From: Homarus americanus
Taxonomy: Eukaryota > Arthropoda > Malacostraca > Decapoda > Nephropidae
Direction: 5' to 3'
Assembly: GCF_018991925.1 (NCBI RefSeq)
Contig: NW_024732415.1
Span: 252,430 to 316,429 of the forward strand
DNA length: 64,000 nucleotides
Program-made: the position numbers and the translations under genes
Shown: in pieces, positions 12,501 through 26,394 of the stretch
Layout of the letters: each line of letters opens with the position of its first letter
Numbering within the stretch: the stretch's first letter is position 1
The notes under the pieces: generated by a model
The model's database searches: none
What the model was told of the DNA's origin: nothing
What the model saw: the letters and a program-made list of their open reading frames with translations, nothing else

Positions 12501-12697
12501 GTTGCTTGCTGCGGGTGTAGCTAGAAGAAGAGAGGTCACCACGAGGTCAGGTCTTAAATAGCGGGGGTAGGCGTGGCTTAGTAGTTGACCTCCGTGATGT
12601 ATGGCGGCGCTGGTTGACCCAGACCACGAGGCATACACTGGGGAATTCGCGGGGTCGGCTACTCAGCGACAAACAGCATTTGTAGGGAAGAAATCCA
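9600..12697. other. Intergenic stretch without a supported gene
   Basis: No conserved exon or transposon protein is seen. It contains one near-perfect hairpin (10168-10239, listed separately). It also holds a GC-rich block at 12420-12560 with a minus-strand TATA-like string (CTATTTAAG), which could be a second promoter but leads only to a 21-codon frame. Confidence 0.5.
10168..10239. repeat. Long near-perfect hairpin with a tRNA-like box B on its flank
   Basis: Arms 10168-10194 and 10213-10239 are reverse complements over 27 bp with two mismatches and an 18-nt loop. Read on the minus strand, the arm contains TGGTAGTCAGG (box A-like) and the flank contains GTTCGACACC, which fits the RNA polymerase III box B consensus GTTCRANNC. 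A tRNA-related repeat or a foldback insertion is possible. Confidence 0.6.
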
Positions 12698-12920
12698 CTA
12701 CAAGGCACTAGCGTAGCTAGGGGGGGGGGGGGGGGCGGTCCGCCCCGGGCGGCACTTTTGGGTCTGCTCATCACCCATATCTGCAGCTACTGGAGACGTT
12801 AATCCATCCCTTTGTATCGGCGGCAAGTTAATCCTTGTCGTGTCTGACCTAACACCTAACCCACATCATTAGTTTATTCAAAAGTATAACCTTGGGAACT
12901 CGGTTCCAAATATAGTAATA

Positions 12921-13142
12921 ATGCTGAGGATTTTCCTCACAATTGCTGTTAGTGTTGCTCCCTGTGAGAGGAGTTTTTCGAAACTAAAACTGATCAAGAA
13001 TTACTTAAGATCTACTATGAGCACCTTGCGGTTGAGAAATCTTGCCATACTGTCTATAGAGCGACAATTGACAGATGAAATAGTTTTTGACAATGTCATT
13101 GAAGAATTTGCCAACAAAAAAACAAGAAAAGTTACTTTGTAG
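12921..13142 (+). pseudogene. hAT transposase C-terminal dimerisation domain fragment
   Basis: The 73-codon frame reads VAPCERSFSKLKLIKNYLRS, then LRLRNLAILSIE. This matches the hAT C-terminal dimerisation region found in ZMYM/hAT-like transposases (xxxxERSFSxLKxIKxxLRSxMxxxRLxxLxxLSIE). The catalytic RNase-H-like part is gone, so it is a remnant. Confidence 0.85.
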
Positions 13143-13339
13143 AAAGTTGTAGTTTTCATTTCAGAAATAAAGATGGTCCTAATTTTTTACACTTTTTTAC
13201 TTTTTTCCCTATCCTATATGTCGTTTTTGCTTTTTGTTTAACTGTTACTTATAAAGTTTAAGTATGTTTGGTGTGTATTTAAAGCATACTATATTTGAGT
13301 ATGTGAAAGTACAGTAATATTATAATGGTACACAAACTA

Positions 13340-13342
<3 letters not shown>

Positions 13343-13428
<86 letters not shown>
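13343..13428. repeat. (AT)n microsatellite inside the hAT remnant
   Basis: About 85 bp of nearly pure AT dinucleotides. Confidence 0.95.
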
Positions 13429-13433
<5 letters not shown>

Positions 13434-14100
13434 GTGAGTCACTGTGCAATATGTATATTTTGCGGGGGCACGGGGGGGGGGCAAACTCAAGGGCCGCCCC
13501 GGGTGGCACACACTCTAGCTACGCCACTGCTACAAGGGCAAGAAATAATCGCATCCGTAAAAAATGCATATTTTGCCTACTTATAAACAATCAAGACAAG
13601 TAAAATTTACATTACGTTATATGAATTAAATAAACACTCGAAATGGGCGATTACCTTAGGTGGCAATGTTAAGAGTTTAGATGAGATGATTATATCAAAC
13701 TACGTACAAAGTATAAAGTTAGGATATCCTACAATATAAATTGATACTCAAGGTTTGCTGATATGGATGGAGTCAGGAATTAATGCTGGTAAGCCCCTCA
13801 GCTCCATGATCGCCGGTTTTTATTGAAGGTGGTGAGTGTTGTTTCTCTGGTCAGGAACTGACAAAGGCAGGTAATTTGACATCCAATGGTAGCTGGTAAG
13901 ATGCGCGCGAGACAAGGGAATGTAGACTCGCGCAAGGCCAAACACTATGTAAGAAAGACGGGAAAGCGTCTACCTTTATCAATTAAAACCGTGAGCTACT
14001 GAGCTCCGATTACCGCCATCTGTTGGCAACGTGACTAACTAAAATCCAAAGGTGCGTGAGGGTAGCGTGTCCATGTTTCTATGGTAACCAGTGGCGTGAG

Positions 14101-14265
14101 TTTTTTTTTTCCTACGGGAATTACTCCACCCGGGCGACCCACAACGAGGCCTAGAGGCGAAAAAATAAGAATAGAAAGAAATTTACAATTTAAAAGAAAA
14201 TGTTATATTAATCTACATCACGAAGATGCCGGAGCTGATTATAATTTACCTCGACGTTCTTAATG
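14101..14265 (-). mobile_element. 5'-truncated antisense LINE 3' end (same family as 57980-61415)
   Basis: The reverse complement of the LINE tail near 61270-61410 aligns here. Both share a T-run (the poly-A tail), acgggaatta, ccacccgggc, acccacaacg, gcgaaaaaataa, aaagaaatt, ttaatctaca and gaagatgccgg. The copy starts with the poly-T at 14101 and ends near 14265. It is a dead-on-arrival insertion on the minus strand. Confidence 0.8.
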
Positions 14266-15363
<1,098 letters not shown>

Positions 15364-15469
15364 CTCCCTAACTAAATTTCTTGCATTATTTCTGTCTTTC
15401 TGCTATTCAACATACTATAATAGATTAGCAGTTACGATAGTAGAATTTATCGGGGGGATTGGAAGAGTG

Positions 15470-16567
15470 AGTTTCAACTTACCGGAAAAACTGTTTATCT
15501 GGCACCTCTAAATCCCCGAAGGTGCCAGATAACCAGTGGCGCACCCAGGGGAGTCTCTTGGTTGCCCGGAAACCCCCCTCCAGGTACTGCAGGGTGCGGC
15601 CAACCCATACCTGACCTGGCGATACCTTAGTAACACGAAGGTTGGGTCAGCTTACCTGACCTCACCCCACGCCACGGTAACTTCCACCACCTCTGCCATT
15701 CCCATGCACCTGAATGCACTTAATATACAGCACTGCCAGACAGTGTGAAATATTGAGATTTAATGTTTTTTGTTTCATTTTCTCATCTACATTGTACATT
15801 TTCTAAAGATTTTACATATTTACAAATTCTTTTTCCATCCACTTTCACATATTTGATGATTTCGCAAGTGTGCTTCAAATAACTGTACGATAATACGGCG
15901 TTGGAAATCGAGCATGCTGGGTCAGGGAACATGTTCCCACTTCTCTCGTCCTCACTTCACATGTAGTTTTTGGTGTAGTTACATCTACTTTGGATGCCAC
16001 AGCCTTCAACAACGCCATGTCTACTGCACATGCACCGAGATATACCAGTGGATATAAACCAAGTAATTAACACATATGCACAGAGAAATCCCAGGAAGAT
16101 GAAATTTGCCAATGTACTTTTGCAGAAAAATAAAGGCAATGTATTTTACGGGTGTTCAAAAACTGTTAAGCAAATTTTATGACCTCTGTTAGTGTTCAAT
16201 GTTAGTTAGTCATTATATACAAGTATTAAAATGCTTAATGAGTGTTATACATTCAGTACAGTAATAACAATATTATATACTCTATATTTAGTGCAGTAAA
16301 TTCATGTATTTTAAAATTGTGTAAATATAATATTAAAAAAAAATTATGACTTCTATTATCCTGTAATATAAGTCTATATACAAAGATTAGGATGCTAAAT
16401 TAAACCATCTTCAACCTCAGATTATTTCCTAAGATTCAGTGCAAATGGCGTCAAATATTGGTCAGATTTCAACAAAATTTCCGGACCCGCCAGACTTCTC
16501 AGTAATTTGGAACCCCCGCCCCTACTAAATTTCTGGGTGCGCCCCTGAGATAACTGGGATTCTACTG
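15470..16567. mobile_element. End of a TIR transposon, split by a hAT element
   Basis: Sequence on either side of the hAT insertion rejoins as one terminal region. It has an internal palindrome with arms ttatctggcacct and aggtgccagataa (about 15494-15532), then tgggattctactg at the right end next to TA (16568-16569). This resembles pogo/Tigger-type ends. The matching left end was not found. Confidence 0.5.
15534..16547. mobile_element. Non-autonomous hAT-like transposon
   Basis: The left end CAGTGGCGCACCCAG and the right end (reverse complement) CAGGGGCGCACCCAG form terminal inverted repeats with one mismatch. The direct repeat AGATAAC at 15527-15533 and 16548-16554 is the target duplication (7 of the 8 bp expected). 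No transposase frame was found inside the 1.0 kb. Confidence 0.8.
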
Positions 16568-16879
16568 TATATCTACTTGTCTGAATGTCTCTAAACTACT
16601 GTATTAAATGTACCAATAATTTAGCTGGGAATATTAAGACAAAAATGACCGAGTTTGTCAAGCAAGCAAAGCTTAGTCCCAAGAAAGTTCATTAACCAAA
16701 CTTGCATAAAACAAACAACTACTGTACTGTATTCCTGGACATATAGTTATCATGAACTGTCATGTATATTAAATGTTTTTTTTATTTTTTACAGATGCAT
16801 TAAATACTAAAGTTTTGGAAATCGAACTGTTACATCCCACCGTTACGTCGGTTGGCACTGACGTTACATCAGTTGGAGA

Positions 16880-17130
16880 TGACGTCACGGCGGCTTTTTT
16901 TCTTTTTACGTTTATTTACGCGTTTTTACATCTTTTACGTATTTTTTTATTGACGTATTTTTGTCTAATTTGTTGTGTATTTTTACGTCTATTAACATCT
17001 TTTACGTGTTTTTGCCCATCTTTACGTATTTTTGTCTTTAAATAATTCTACATCTTTTTACTTATTTTTAGTCTTTTTCCACATGTTTAAGTATTTGTAC
17101 GTCCTTTATGTATTTTTTAAATTTTTACGT
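16880..17130. repeat. Irregular T-rich repeat (tttttacgtatttttgtct type), left block
   Basis: Degenerate 17-20 bp units mixing runs of t with acgt, acatc or gtct. The same type of sequence resumes at 19785-20110 on the other side of the Tigger element, so the transposon probably landed inside one array. Confidence 0.65.
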
Positions 17131-17133
17131 ATA

Positions 17134-19780
17134 GCAGTCAACCCTCACTTTACGCGGTTAATATAACCCACAGGGTACCGCGGAAAGTGAGAAACGCATA
17201 AAGTGAACAACATAACATGGGATTAATTGAAATAGAGACCGGGCCGACCCCCAAACTCCACTTTTTGACGACACACAACTATGTTGTAGTAAAAATTTTA
17301 TCTTAACTTTATGATGGTATGCACAAACAATTAATATAGAAGAGGTTAGGTTAGGAAAAATAAAGGTTAAGTTAGGAAAAATAAAGGTTAGGTTAGGAAA
17401 ACTAAAAGTTAGGTTGAACACTTACGTTAGTAGAAGAGATGGGTCAGCATACGGGGATGGAGGCTGGTTCCGAGGCAGAGGGCAGGCTACTGGCCCTCAG
17501 GTGAGTCACCATCACTGTCATCCACACTTGTCAGGGCCTCCCTGACAAATCCCTCAAAGTCATCTTCACTGTCTCTACCTCTGTCACTATCACTGGCTTG
17601 GGCTGGCTGTGGTGGGTTGCGGGCGAAGAACTCTGTTATGCTTTGCTGACGGCTGGTGTTTATGTTGTCGTGATAAACCTTGAAGTAGTGCTCCATAGTC
17701 TGCAACAGCTGGGTAGTGAAGATTTCATACCTGTTTGCGTCATGGTCGTCGGAGCTTGATTTTCTCGACACACTCGATGGCACCCCTAACATTACTACGG
17801 GATAAACGGTGTTCTTCTTGGGATGACGCACCACCTGCCTCTTCACTGACGTCATCATCATCTACCATCTCGTCGGTAGTCACATCAGGATCCCTTATCA
17901 CCTCCAGGATGTCGTCGTTGGTGGTCTCGGAGAAGCCTGCAGCTGTAACACTGCGCAGCTTCTCTGGCAAGGTCCACTGCTACTGCAACAGTCTGAACCT
18001 CACCAGTCACAGATTGACTCTGCCTTACGCCCGGAATGCCTTGCAACACATGTTTCCATGCGTGACGAACTGTTGCTACAGACAGCTGATCCCATGCCTC
18101 CACCAAGAAGTCCACAGCTTTCTTGATGTTAAATATTCTCCAGAATTGTTTGAAAATTATTTTTTGCTCTGCCAACTGTTGATCCTCGTCTTCTTCGCTC
18201 TTGCTATCGGTGGTGGTGTCACTCAGGTTACGCAACTCTTCCCTGGTGTTGGTGTAGTCGTTCAGGAGCTTGAATTTTTTTGTTGAGAATGCAGCTTTTA
18301 CATTACAGATTAACTCTTGGTCCATGGGCTGTAATATAGACGTAGTGTTGGGAGGAAGGAAGACCACTTTTACGTTGGGGTGACGATCTAACAGTAGGGG
18401 CGAGTGTCCTGGTGCGTTGTCCAGCAGCAACAAAATCTTGAATGGCACATTCTGTTGCTCTCAGAATTTCTTTACATCGGGAACGAAACAGTCATCAAAC
18501 CAGGAGAGGGACAGTGTAGAGAACATCCACGCCTTACGTGCGGTCAGCCAGTGGACATTTAGCTTGGTCATGTCCATGCTCTTGTAGGCGTGCGGCTTGC
18601 GGGCTGTGTGGATCACCGATAACTTGAGCTTACAGGTACTGGAGGCATTGGTGGTAAACAGGACGGTGATGCGCTCCTGCATCTTCCGGCCCCGAATCTT
18701 GCTGGCATTCTTCACAACGAAGGTCTTGGAAGGTAGCTTTTTCCAAAAAAGACCAGATTCGTCCATGTTAAACACCTGGTCGTCGGTGTACTGTCCTTCC
18801 TCCATAATCTCACGTAAAAACGGAGGAAATTCCCTAACCGCAGCACGGTGAGCACTAGCTTCTTCACCACCAATGTTTATATTGGTGATCTTGTTCCGCA
18901 TCTTAAACCTCCGTAACCACCCAGAGGAAGCATTAAAGGGTTTGGGCTCTGTAATTCCCATCTTTCGTGACACTGCAGCATACAGTTCACGTGCGTACTC
19001 CTTAACAGAGCGCGTGTCGACCGCCATGTTCCGTTGCGCCCGACGCACCAAGTAGCTCACAAGTAATTTTTCCGTCTTGAGAAGCACCTGGTTGTGAAAA
19101 TACTTGATCATAGAAGCACCTGTAGACTTTGTGATTTTCATGTGCTCCTTTATCTTGGCTGCATCTGTCTTTATCGTCCGGATCGTAGATTCGTTCACAC
19201 CATGCTGGCGCGCCAAATCAACCTGTCTTGTTCCTTTCTCTAACTCTTGGATGATCTTATACTTCATCTCGTAGCTTAAGGAACGTCGTGTCTTCTTGGG
19301 CTTAGGGCGACTGGGTCCAGGCAAGGAAAGGTTTCTCTCTGGGGGCGGTGGTCCGGCAGAAGCCATTTTACAGAACAATGGATGCACGATTACCCGGTGT
19401 GGCCTGGAGGGATGAAACTGCCGCAGCTAGGTCAAGCGTCGCCTTTCCTCCCTCCCTCCCTTCCCCGGGTGGACATGTCATATTACTTTAAACCAATTAC
19501 AGCTAGCAGCGGAGGGAGGTAGGGATGCATGGCCAATCACAGTCCGATACGTCATATGACATCATGGATAACGCAACAGAGACATGCACTGCGCAACCTA
19601 ACCGCGCGGCTTGGCCAGGCGGAGGCGGGAGCAGGCGGGCGGGGCGAATCGAAAAATAGCGTCGAGCCGGACACTCTCCGCGTTAAGGGGTACACGCACG
19701 GCGGAATGTGAGCAACCTGGGTTCCGGCAGGGTACCACGTAAACGCGGAATGTGGGACCGCTTAAAGTGAGGGTTGACCG
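17134..19780 (-). mobile_element. Tigger/pogo-type DNA transposon, full length, 2.65 kb
   Basis: It is flanked by TA at 17132-17133 and 19781-19782. Its terminal inverted repeats share GTCAACCCTCACTTTA and then an imperfect cgcggt/agcggt. It carries one transposase frame on minus (17487-19366) with CENP-B-type HTH domains and a DDE core. The frame is broken, so the element is not autonomous. The internal left part has four ttaggttaggaaaaataaa-like units (about 17341-17415). Confidence 0.92.
17487..19366 (-). pseudogene. Tigger-like transposase (DDE_1, CENP-B family), broken
   Basis: The start is placed at MASAG (19366), 7 codons after the first ATG. The N-terminal Psq/CENP-B HTH includes SLSYEMKYKIIQELEKG and NESTIRTIK. 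The second CENP-B HTH includes FNASSGWLRRFKMRNKI. The DDE core shows FNMDESGLFWK (first Asp). After an in-frame TGA at 18463-18461 it continues as LLLLDNAPGH (second Asp) and ILQPMDQELI (third Asp). Two frameshifts near 17960 and 17800 break the acidic C-terminus, which ends with DSPEGQ and a stop. The family's role is cut-and-paste transposition at TA. All three catalytic Asp are present, but one stop and two frameshifts disable it. Confidence 0.88.
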
Positions 19781-19784
19781 TAGT

Positions 19785-20110
19785 TTACATCCTTTCACAT
19801 ATTTTTACGTCCCATACATATTTGTCTTTCTTTGTCTTTTTGCACATTTTTTCGCAGTTTTACATAATTTAACAATCTTACATTTGTGTAATTTTATGCA
19901 CTTTCACGCATTTGTGTTTTTACATATGCTTAAGTCTTTGTTTTTTACACCTTTTATGCATTTCTACATCATTATATGTTTTCTACCTAATTTCAGATTT
20001 TTGTATTTTTATGTATTTGTACATCTTTATATATTTGTTCTTATCTTTACGTATTTTTACTTCTATCTACTTTTTAATTATTGTTATGTATTTACATCTT
20101 TTTATGTCAT
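19785..20110. repeat. Irregular T-rich repeat, right block
   Basis: Continuation of the t-run, acgt and acatc repeat described at 16880-17130. Confidence 0.6.
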
Positions 20111-20168
20111 TCCAGCTATTGGAAAGTTTCAGGGATCGAAGATTCCGATCAACAGGGATATTACTGTA

Positions 20169-20802
20169 CACAGTTTGACTCGCAACTTACTCAGGGGGTT
20201 ACGTTCGTGGGACCCAGCGTAAAGCCAAAAAACGCGTAAAGTCAGAAACACTCCTAAAAATCCCCAAAATCGCCCTTAAATCACTATATATATGTACAGA
20301 TACACTAGAACTAATAAATGCCTTCTCCACCTTCACTAGAGTTCCATCTCTAACCTGGCTTGTCACCTTAGCAGTAAATGAGGCACTTGTAGACACAGTT
20401 TCACGAATTTCCCTCTCCCAAATCTTGATGGACCTCACGCTCGATTCATTCAGCCCATTCCTTCGCGCCACAGCAGCGATAGACACAACGCCTTTTATCA
20501 AGTCTAACACAGCGTTGTTTCTTTGCTGGAGGACCAGAGGCAGAGGTTGGTTTGTGTTTGTTCATTATGTACAAGTATGAGAGAGGTTTAAGCGCACTAA
20601 ATTGACAGACATGAGAGGCAGCCATTACTCCAGCGATACACGCACGGCAACTAAGACAGACAAGGGTGGCCAGGTGGGATGGCAGGTTGGTGCATTTGGC
20701 TGGCTTACAACCCTTGAAAGTTTTGAGTTTGAAATTGTAACCTAACCCCCAGGGTAATACGCGTATAGTTGAAACTGCATAAGTTGCGAGTCTACTGTGC
20801 TG
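20169..20802 (-). mobile_element. Deleted Tigger-like element keeping only the HTH exon
   Basis: The ends share GACTCGCAACTTA in inverted orientation, next to TA. The minus-strand interior reads MNKHKPTSASGPPAKKQR. A frameshift later it reads DLIKGVVSIAAVARRNGLNE, SSVRSIKIWERE and KVTSQVRDGT. This is a CENP-B N-terminal HTH. No DDE core remains. Confidence 0.75.
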
Positions 20803-21206
20803 TATTGTCATTTATAGCAGCATTCATGTTAACAATCTACACCAGTGACCAAATGCCACATTTTATTGAAATAAAAACTGATGAATTTTATTAAATGTAC
20901 TGTATACAGGGTATATGGGTTACTGAAGTAGACATATCAAATTTCCAAAATTATCTACTTTCTAAGTGTTTTGGATCTACCCAGTAAGCATTTCATATTC
21001 CTGACAATGTAGGAATTTTAATTAAAATACATGAATTCCAACCAACCTTTACTTTCAATGCCAGTTTACACAATCCATCAGTACCAAACGACTATGACCT
21101 GGATTACACTGCCCAAACTTTCCTCACTTTAATTCCCTTAAAAAAATTTTTTATCCAGGCAGCAAAGTTAATAAAAAAATTTATATTCTTTGTGAAAAAA
21201 TAATAA

Positions 21207-21263
<57 letters not shown>

Positions 21264-24200
21264 TATATATATTTTTTTCTTTGGAAAAAAGTTATTCTTA
21301 AAAAATCTATATTGATTGGAAAAAATAAATAAAATCTTATATTCTTTGGAAAAAAATTATATTCTTTGGAAAAAATAAACAAAATTTAATATCCTTTAGA
21401 AAAAAAAAATCATGTTCCTGTATATGTAAACATGGAAATGGGAAATGAAATGTATATATTCTTATCACATTACATTTTGAGAATAGATTAATGTAAAAAA
21501 AAATTAAAAATTGCAACTGCCAAAAACCCCTTTGGTATTCCATAAATCATACCCATGGACAACTGATCTCAAATATTTTTTCAAGGTGACAGTAATACCA
21601 CTGACCATCAAATGATTGAAAATTCTGGACTAGTGTTTCCTTTATCCCAATCACCTTCCAATACTTTGTTACTTAGTGAATTTCTTATCAGTTCTGACTT
21701 CAACTCCCCAGACTTATCTTCCAAGCCAGTATATTCCACTGTGTTCCATTTTTTATGCTGTTTTGCAGGAAGAAAGCCATACGACATCAATGCTCCAAAT
21801 TTTTACAGCCGGTCATAGAGACTTGACAGTAAACTGCTCCAACCACTCCAGAACTAGGTTTTCAAAAATGATGCTGCACGCTAATCATCACACAAAATAT
21901 CTAATTTGGGTATTGATATAGGGCCAATCCCTAAACTGTCTTTGTGAGCTCATGTAAACAATTAAATAAAATAATTTTTCTCGTGTTAATGTAAAAATAA
22001 CTTAAAGCTTTGAATATATTTGTTCACTATGTTAACAAATCAACTGTCACATTAAACCAAAAATTATAGGATTTGTCTAGTGAAGTATATCTCACACAAA
22101 AAATATTTCGGAAAAAAAATAAAGACAATATCACTGTGTCCTTTTTTCTTCAAAATCTAAATTAAGAATACAAGACTCACAAAATCAATTCAGAGTTTGG
22201 GATGTAGGCTACATATGACATGAAATCACACAACATAACATCTCCCAACAAGTTTGTTGTGCCTTTTGAAGGTTAGTATTGTAACTTTCTTAAATTTTGT
22301 TGCTCAAATTATTACATATATTCAAACTTGCTTGGGTTAATTAACATTTCAATATTGATACAACAATCAGTTTCAAGATCAACAATCAGTTTCAAGATAA
22401 GTGTTTGTGGAAGTAGAACAGGAAATGATATATTCTAATTTTGGGGTAAACTGAACATGTCATCAAAAAAAAAGATTTCCTAGCAAAATAAATTAAATTT
22501 TTTGCTTAAATGTTATGGCCAAGATTATTTCACTCACTAATGTTTACTATACGGGTTATCTCTGTACTGTATCACCCTTACAGCTAGGATATGTTTCGTT
22601 TATCAAAACATAGTATTGACCACTAATAAGTTCACTTGAATGTACTTTAAACCCAATACAATTCAGGATTTTTATCTGACAACACATCTATCCTTGTAAA
22701 ATATCTATCTGAACACTAAAGCCTCTGCTGTTTACTCTCTCCTAACCATATATATATTCAGTATTTATCAAGTATGTATAAATCAGTATTTGTTAAACAC
22801 CTCCTGTTCTTCTCTCACAAAACCTCACCAATAAATGTTTGTTTTTAAGCATAACATCAAGGAGGGGCCCATTCAATAACTGCAAGAAAAATGTTACGTG
22901 AACTGCCCAGGGAAGATAGCAGCACATCATTCATCAGAGCACTTACAAATCAGGAGTCTAATGTACTTAAAAGCACTTATGGTCAAAATTCCTAAGTGTC
23001 TTGGAGGGTTCATGAATACACTCTGGCTCATGAATGTTGACCATCAGCAAAAACCTCCAGCAATTATTATACCCACAGAAATACATGCTGATCAGCACTC
23101 AGGTGAGGAGCATTCAAAGACTAAATTACCCAACAAAATACTTAAAAATGGAGGCCTTGGACTACAAGCAAACAAGAAGGATACAACAATTTACAACTTG
23201 CCAACTTTTCAGTTTCAAGTTGAACAATTCCAAGAATAGATTATAACCATAAATTTACTTGCCTTAGCATACACAGTAATAATTTACCCTTTTCTTTGTC
23301 AAGGCTCATAATAGCTGAGCATTTAAACATTGAGTAGATAATGTACATATAATCTATTTGAGACATGAGGCAAAATCTTGCCTTTACTAGACCTACTATT
23401 AATATTTATTATTATTTCCTAATGCTATGATGTAAGTGGCTATTTAATTTTCAAGTGCATGTATACAATATACACTTAAGCAGTCTGGCTATGATAATCC
23501 AGGACTGAAGATAAATCCTTCTGTTGGGGAAGATAATGTTTACCCCTCGCACCTACTCTCACCCTACCTCACTTTTATAAAATTTTATTTTTATAAAATA
23601 TAATCATCTTAAAATATGTTGCTGCACTGCTAAGCACTGCAGTCAAGCACTGGTGAGTCTTGCTATCCAACCGAGTTAAAAAGCTCTGCCACATCTGCCA
23701 ACCCTTCATCTTGCAGCTTCTTCATGGGGTGAACACAACCTTCCACCAACAAGGATTTTGAGCTAAACTCTTGACACTTTACTAAAAATATGACTCAGTT
23801 AATATGACCTCACTCCAATTATTGGCTTGTGGGGCTGTATTGTAAAGAAGCAGCAAATGGTGAAGTGCATGACAGGACTGTGAGTTCCATTAGCTGGACA
23901 TGACACTAAGTTAATACACAAACATGGGCCCCTCACTGAAACAGACATGTTGCAAGAAGATAATATAACAAAAAGTTTTTGTTCCCATTACAGAATGGGA
24001 AGATATGTTCTAAGTAAATTAGTGAATATATTTTCCTTTAAATGAAATTCCTTCATTGAATATTACATTAGCAATCAGAAAAGTTTTACAGTCATCATAA
24101 TTTACAATACATTAGCCAGAGAACCTACAAGACCTAATTCTTTTCTCATAAATAGAATTATCTAATTCTTTGTTCACAAGAAGTTTAAACATTTTTGCAT

Positions 24201-26312
24201 CTCCATAAATTAACAGTTCAGGTGCTATCTAGCAACTGTACATGGCACAAAAATGCCAGTTTCTCCACTTGAAATCCAATCAACATCCACAAAACTTTTT
24301 GTGTGCTATCAAAAGCAAATATCCTCACTAATATATGCCAATGGGCAACATATTCACCCGCAAGTCATTTAAAGATGCACCACAGTGCTAGAGCATCATT
24401 TAGCACAGGCCACAGAGTACTCCAAATCTTTCAAGAGTAAACAAAGAATTCAGCAAAAGTGTATAATGTCTTTTTATACAAAAGCCATGGCACATTGAAT
24501 TTATAATTGAAAAAGGAAACAAGATACAGGAGATAATAAAAAATAAAAAAAATAGAGCACAGGCATCAGTATCCATTTAAATGACAGTAAATTGCATTAT
24601 CAGAGGTTTAGCTTAAATGCAAATTCAGAAGAGAACATTGATACCTCTATTATTTACTACCAGGTTATATTCTTGATCCAGAACCTGGTTAAACACAAGC
24701 CAGGTGACCCTCTTTTGGATAACTGAACTATAATTACCTTAATATTTACTATTACCAAGGAATTGATCAAATTTAATTTAAAATATCCAAGGGCAAATTA
24801 ACTAGAGCACTGATGATCCAAGACATCAGCTTCTAATGAGAAGTTACCAATGCTAAATTCAAGGAAGGTTTGTATTGACAAAAATGGCAGAAAAATAAAA
24901 ACCTGATGTCCTAGACAGTCAAGTAGTGTCACCCCGACTAGGTCCTGGAATATCCTGGTATTGGTTAAGTTACTAAGACAGTTATCCTTCAACATCTACA
25001 AGAATGGAACAATAACATGTCCAAAGTACCAAGTACAACAACAAATATAATACCAATTAGGATTTCCTCCATCCTATAAACTGGTACAGCCATATGCTTC
25101 CTTTTAAAAACATGGCCAAATGAACTTGGTTTAAAGTCACTGTATGGAAATTATTCATTTTCCTCAGTTATTGTAAGTTATAACCACACCCTACTATGAA
25201 AATTTTAATTTAACCTCAGTTTGGGTACAGTCTCCGTAACTATCATTCCTATTAGGGCTAAGTAACCCAGCAAAAACCCTGAATTGCATATTTGTTGGGG
25301 GGTGGGGGGGGGGATTTAACCATTTTACAAAAATGAAGCTCTGTTCAGGATTCCAAATCATTCTTTCTAAGCCAAGCTGTCTGTGGTAGTTGTAGTGTCA
25401 CTTTGCCTTAAACTTCAACCACAAACTTGCTAAATACTGCACCAACAAATCTCTTTCTTTAAGTGTCTCCATCACCATTTTAACAATATAACAGTCATAT
25501 AAAAATAAAAATTCTTCTTCATATATACTTCATGTCTAACATCAGTGGCGAGGGTAGCTGGCAACTGTTCATGGCATCAGTCTCTCCACAGCTGCCCACC
25601 TTGTACTTTCTAGGAGTACATTGAGGATGAGATCAGGGATTATGACCTCTCAATAGTACATCAACAATGGCTAATTATATCTTATTGACAAACATTGGAG
25701 CCTAACTGATGTGCCACACAAGGTTCATAATCACCAGTTACATCATAATAGAGCTTCTCTAACATCAGACAAATCTAACAGGCATATTTCTTTGTCTCAT
25801 ACCGGGAATCATAGCTACGCTCTTGTCTGTAGAGGTGTTGCATGTCACAATAAAGGTTAATAATTGAGCTAACTTGACATTACTGTCAAGGAAGCAGTTT
25901 ATTCGGCATTTAATGAAATATGTATAGGTAGAGTATACTTCAAAAAAAGAAAAAAAAAGAGATAACACGTGGAAGACTCTACATTCACTTTTATTATGAA
26001 AAACTATGAATTTTTAATTCCTTGAATTATCACATAAAAATTATGATTTAAAGTGGACTAATCACATCGCTAGTTGAATTATCATTTACTGGCTAATTCA
26101 TGATAGCGGTTTGATTTTACAAATGTAAATAAACATTTATAAAGTACAAAAATTATATTCGAATGTATGCTAAAATAAATATGTATAGTGTAAATGCATC
26201 ATTCCTTACATATCCTTTATTGTTGAGTCACTTTTCCTTGCACCTCCATGACAGTATCATCAGCTCATGTACGTCACAAGTTACAGCAGAAATGGTGGTC
26301 ATGGTAGTAACA
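20803..26312. other. Long AT-rich stretch, no gene seen
   Basis: About 5.5 kb with no conserved exon and no recognised transposon apart from an (AT)n run at about 21211-21260. The short frames here are unconvincing. It lies 3' of the minus-strand FAM120 exons and may hold a long 3'UTR or plain intergenic DNA. Confidence 0.45.
21205..21262. repeat. (AT)n microsatellite
   Basis: About 50 bp of alternating AT. Confidence 0.9.
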
Positions 26313-26394
26313 TCAGCAGACATGGGGGCAGCCGAGATGGTGTTTGTAGCAGCAATGTGGGTAATGGCAGTGGCAGTTACCTGGAGCTGGTTGC
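26313..26394 (-). CDS. Possible terminal exon of the FAM120 homologue
   Basis: Acceptor ctctcgtag at 26395. The phase fits the 28008 donor, and the frame runs 26 codons to TGA at 26315-26313, rich in His and Cys ([15 protein letters not shown]). That composition is unusual for FAM120. The opposite strand also has a Ser/Gly/Asn-rich frame here, so this assignment is weak. Confidence 0.25.

Larger units (their letters stand above)
12706..13529. mobile_element. Internally deleted hAT transposon with perfect 8-bp target duplication
   Basis: The target duplication CTACAAGG is at 12698-12705 and 13530-13537. The terminal inverted repeats are CACTAGCGTAGCTAG at the left and, reverse-complemented, CAGTGGCGTAGCTAG at the right. 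G-rich subterminal tracts lie inside both ends. The interior keeps the 3' end of a transposase on plus (12921-13142) and an (AT)n run. An 8-bp duplication with CAG-type ends is diagnostic of hAT. Confidence 0.9.

Noticed and set aside
12387..12638. GC-rich block with a TATA-like string and short Ser/Ala/Pro-rich frame on minus
   Set aside because: No initiator at the right distance, no donor after the ATG, and the only ATG frame is 21 codons. It is kept as a note under 9600-12697.
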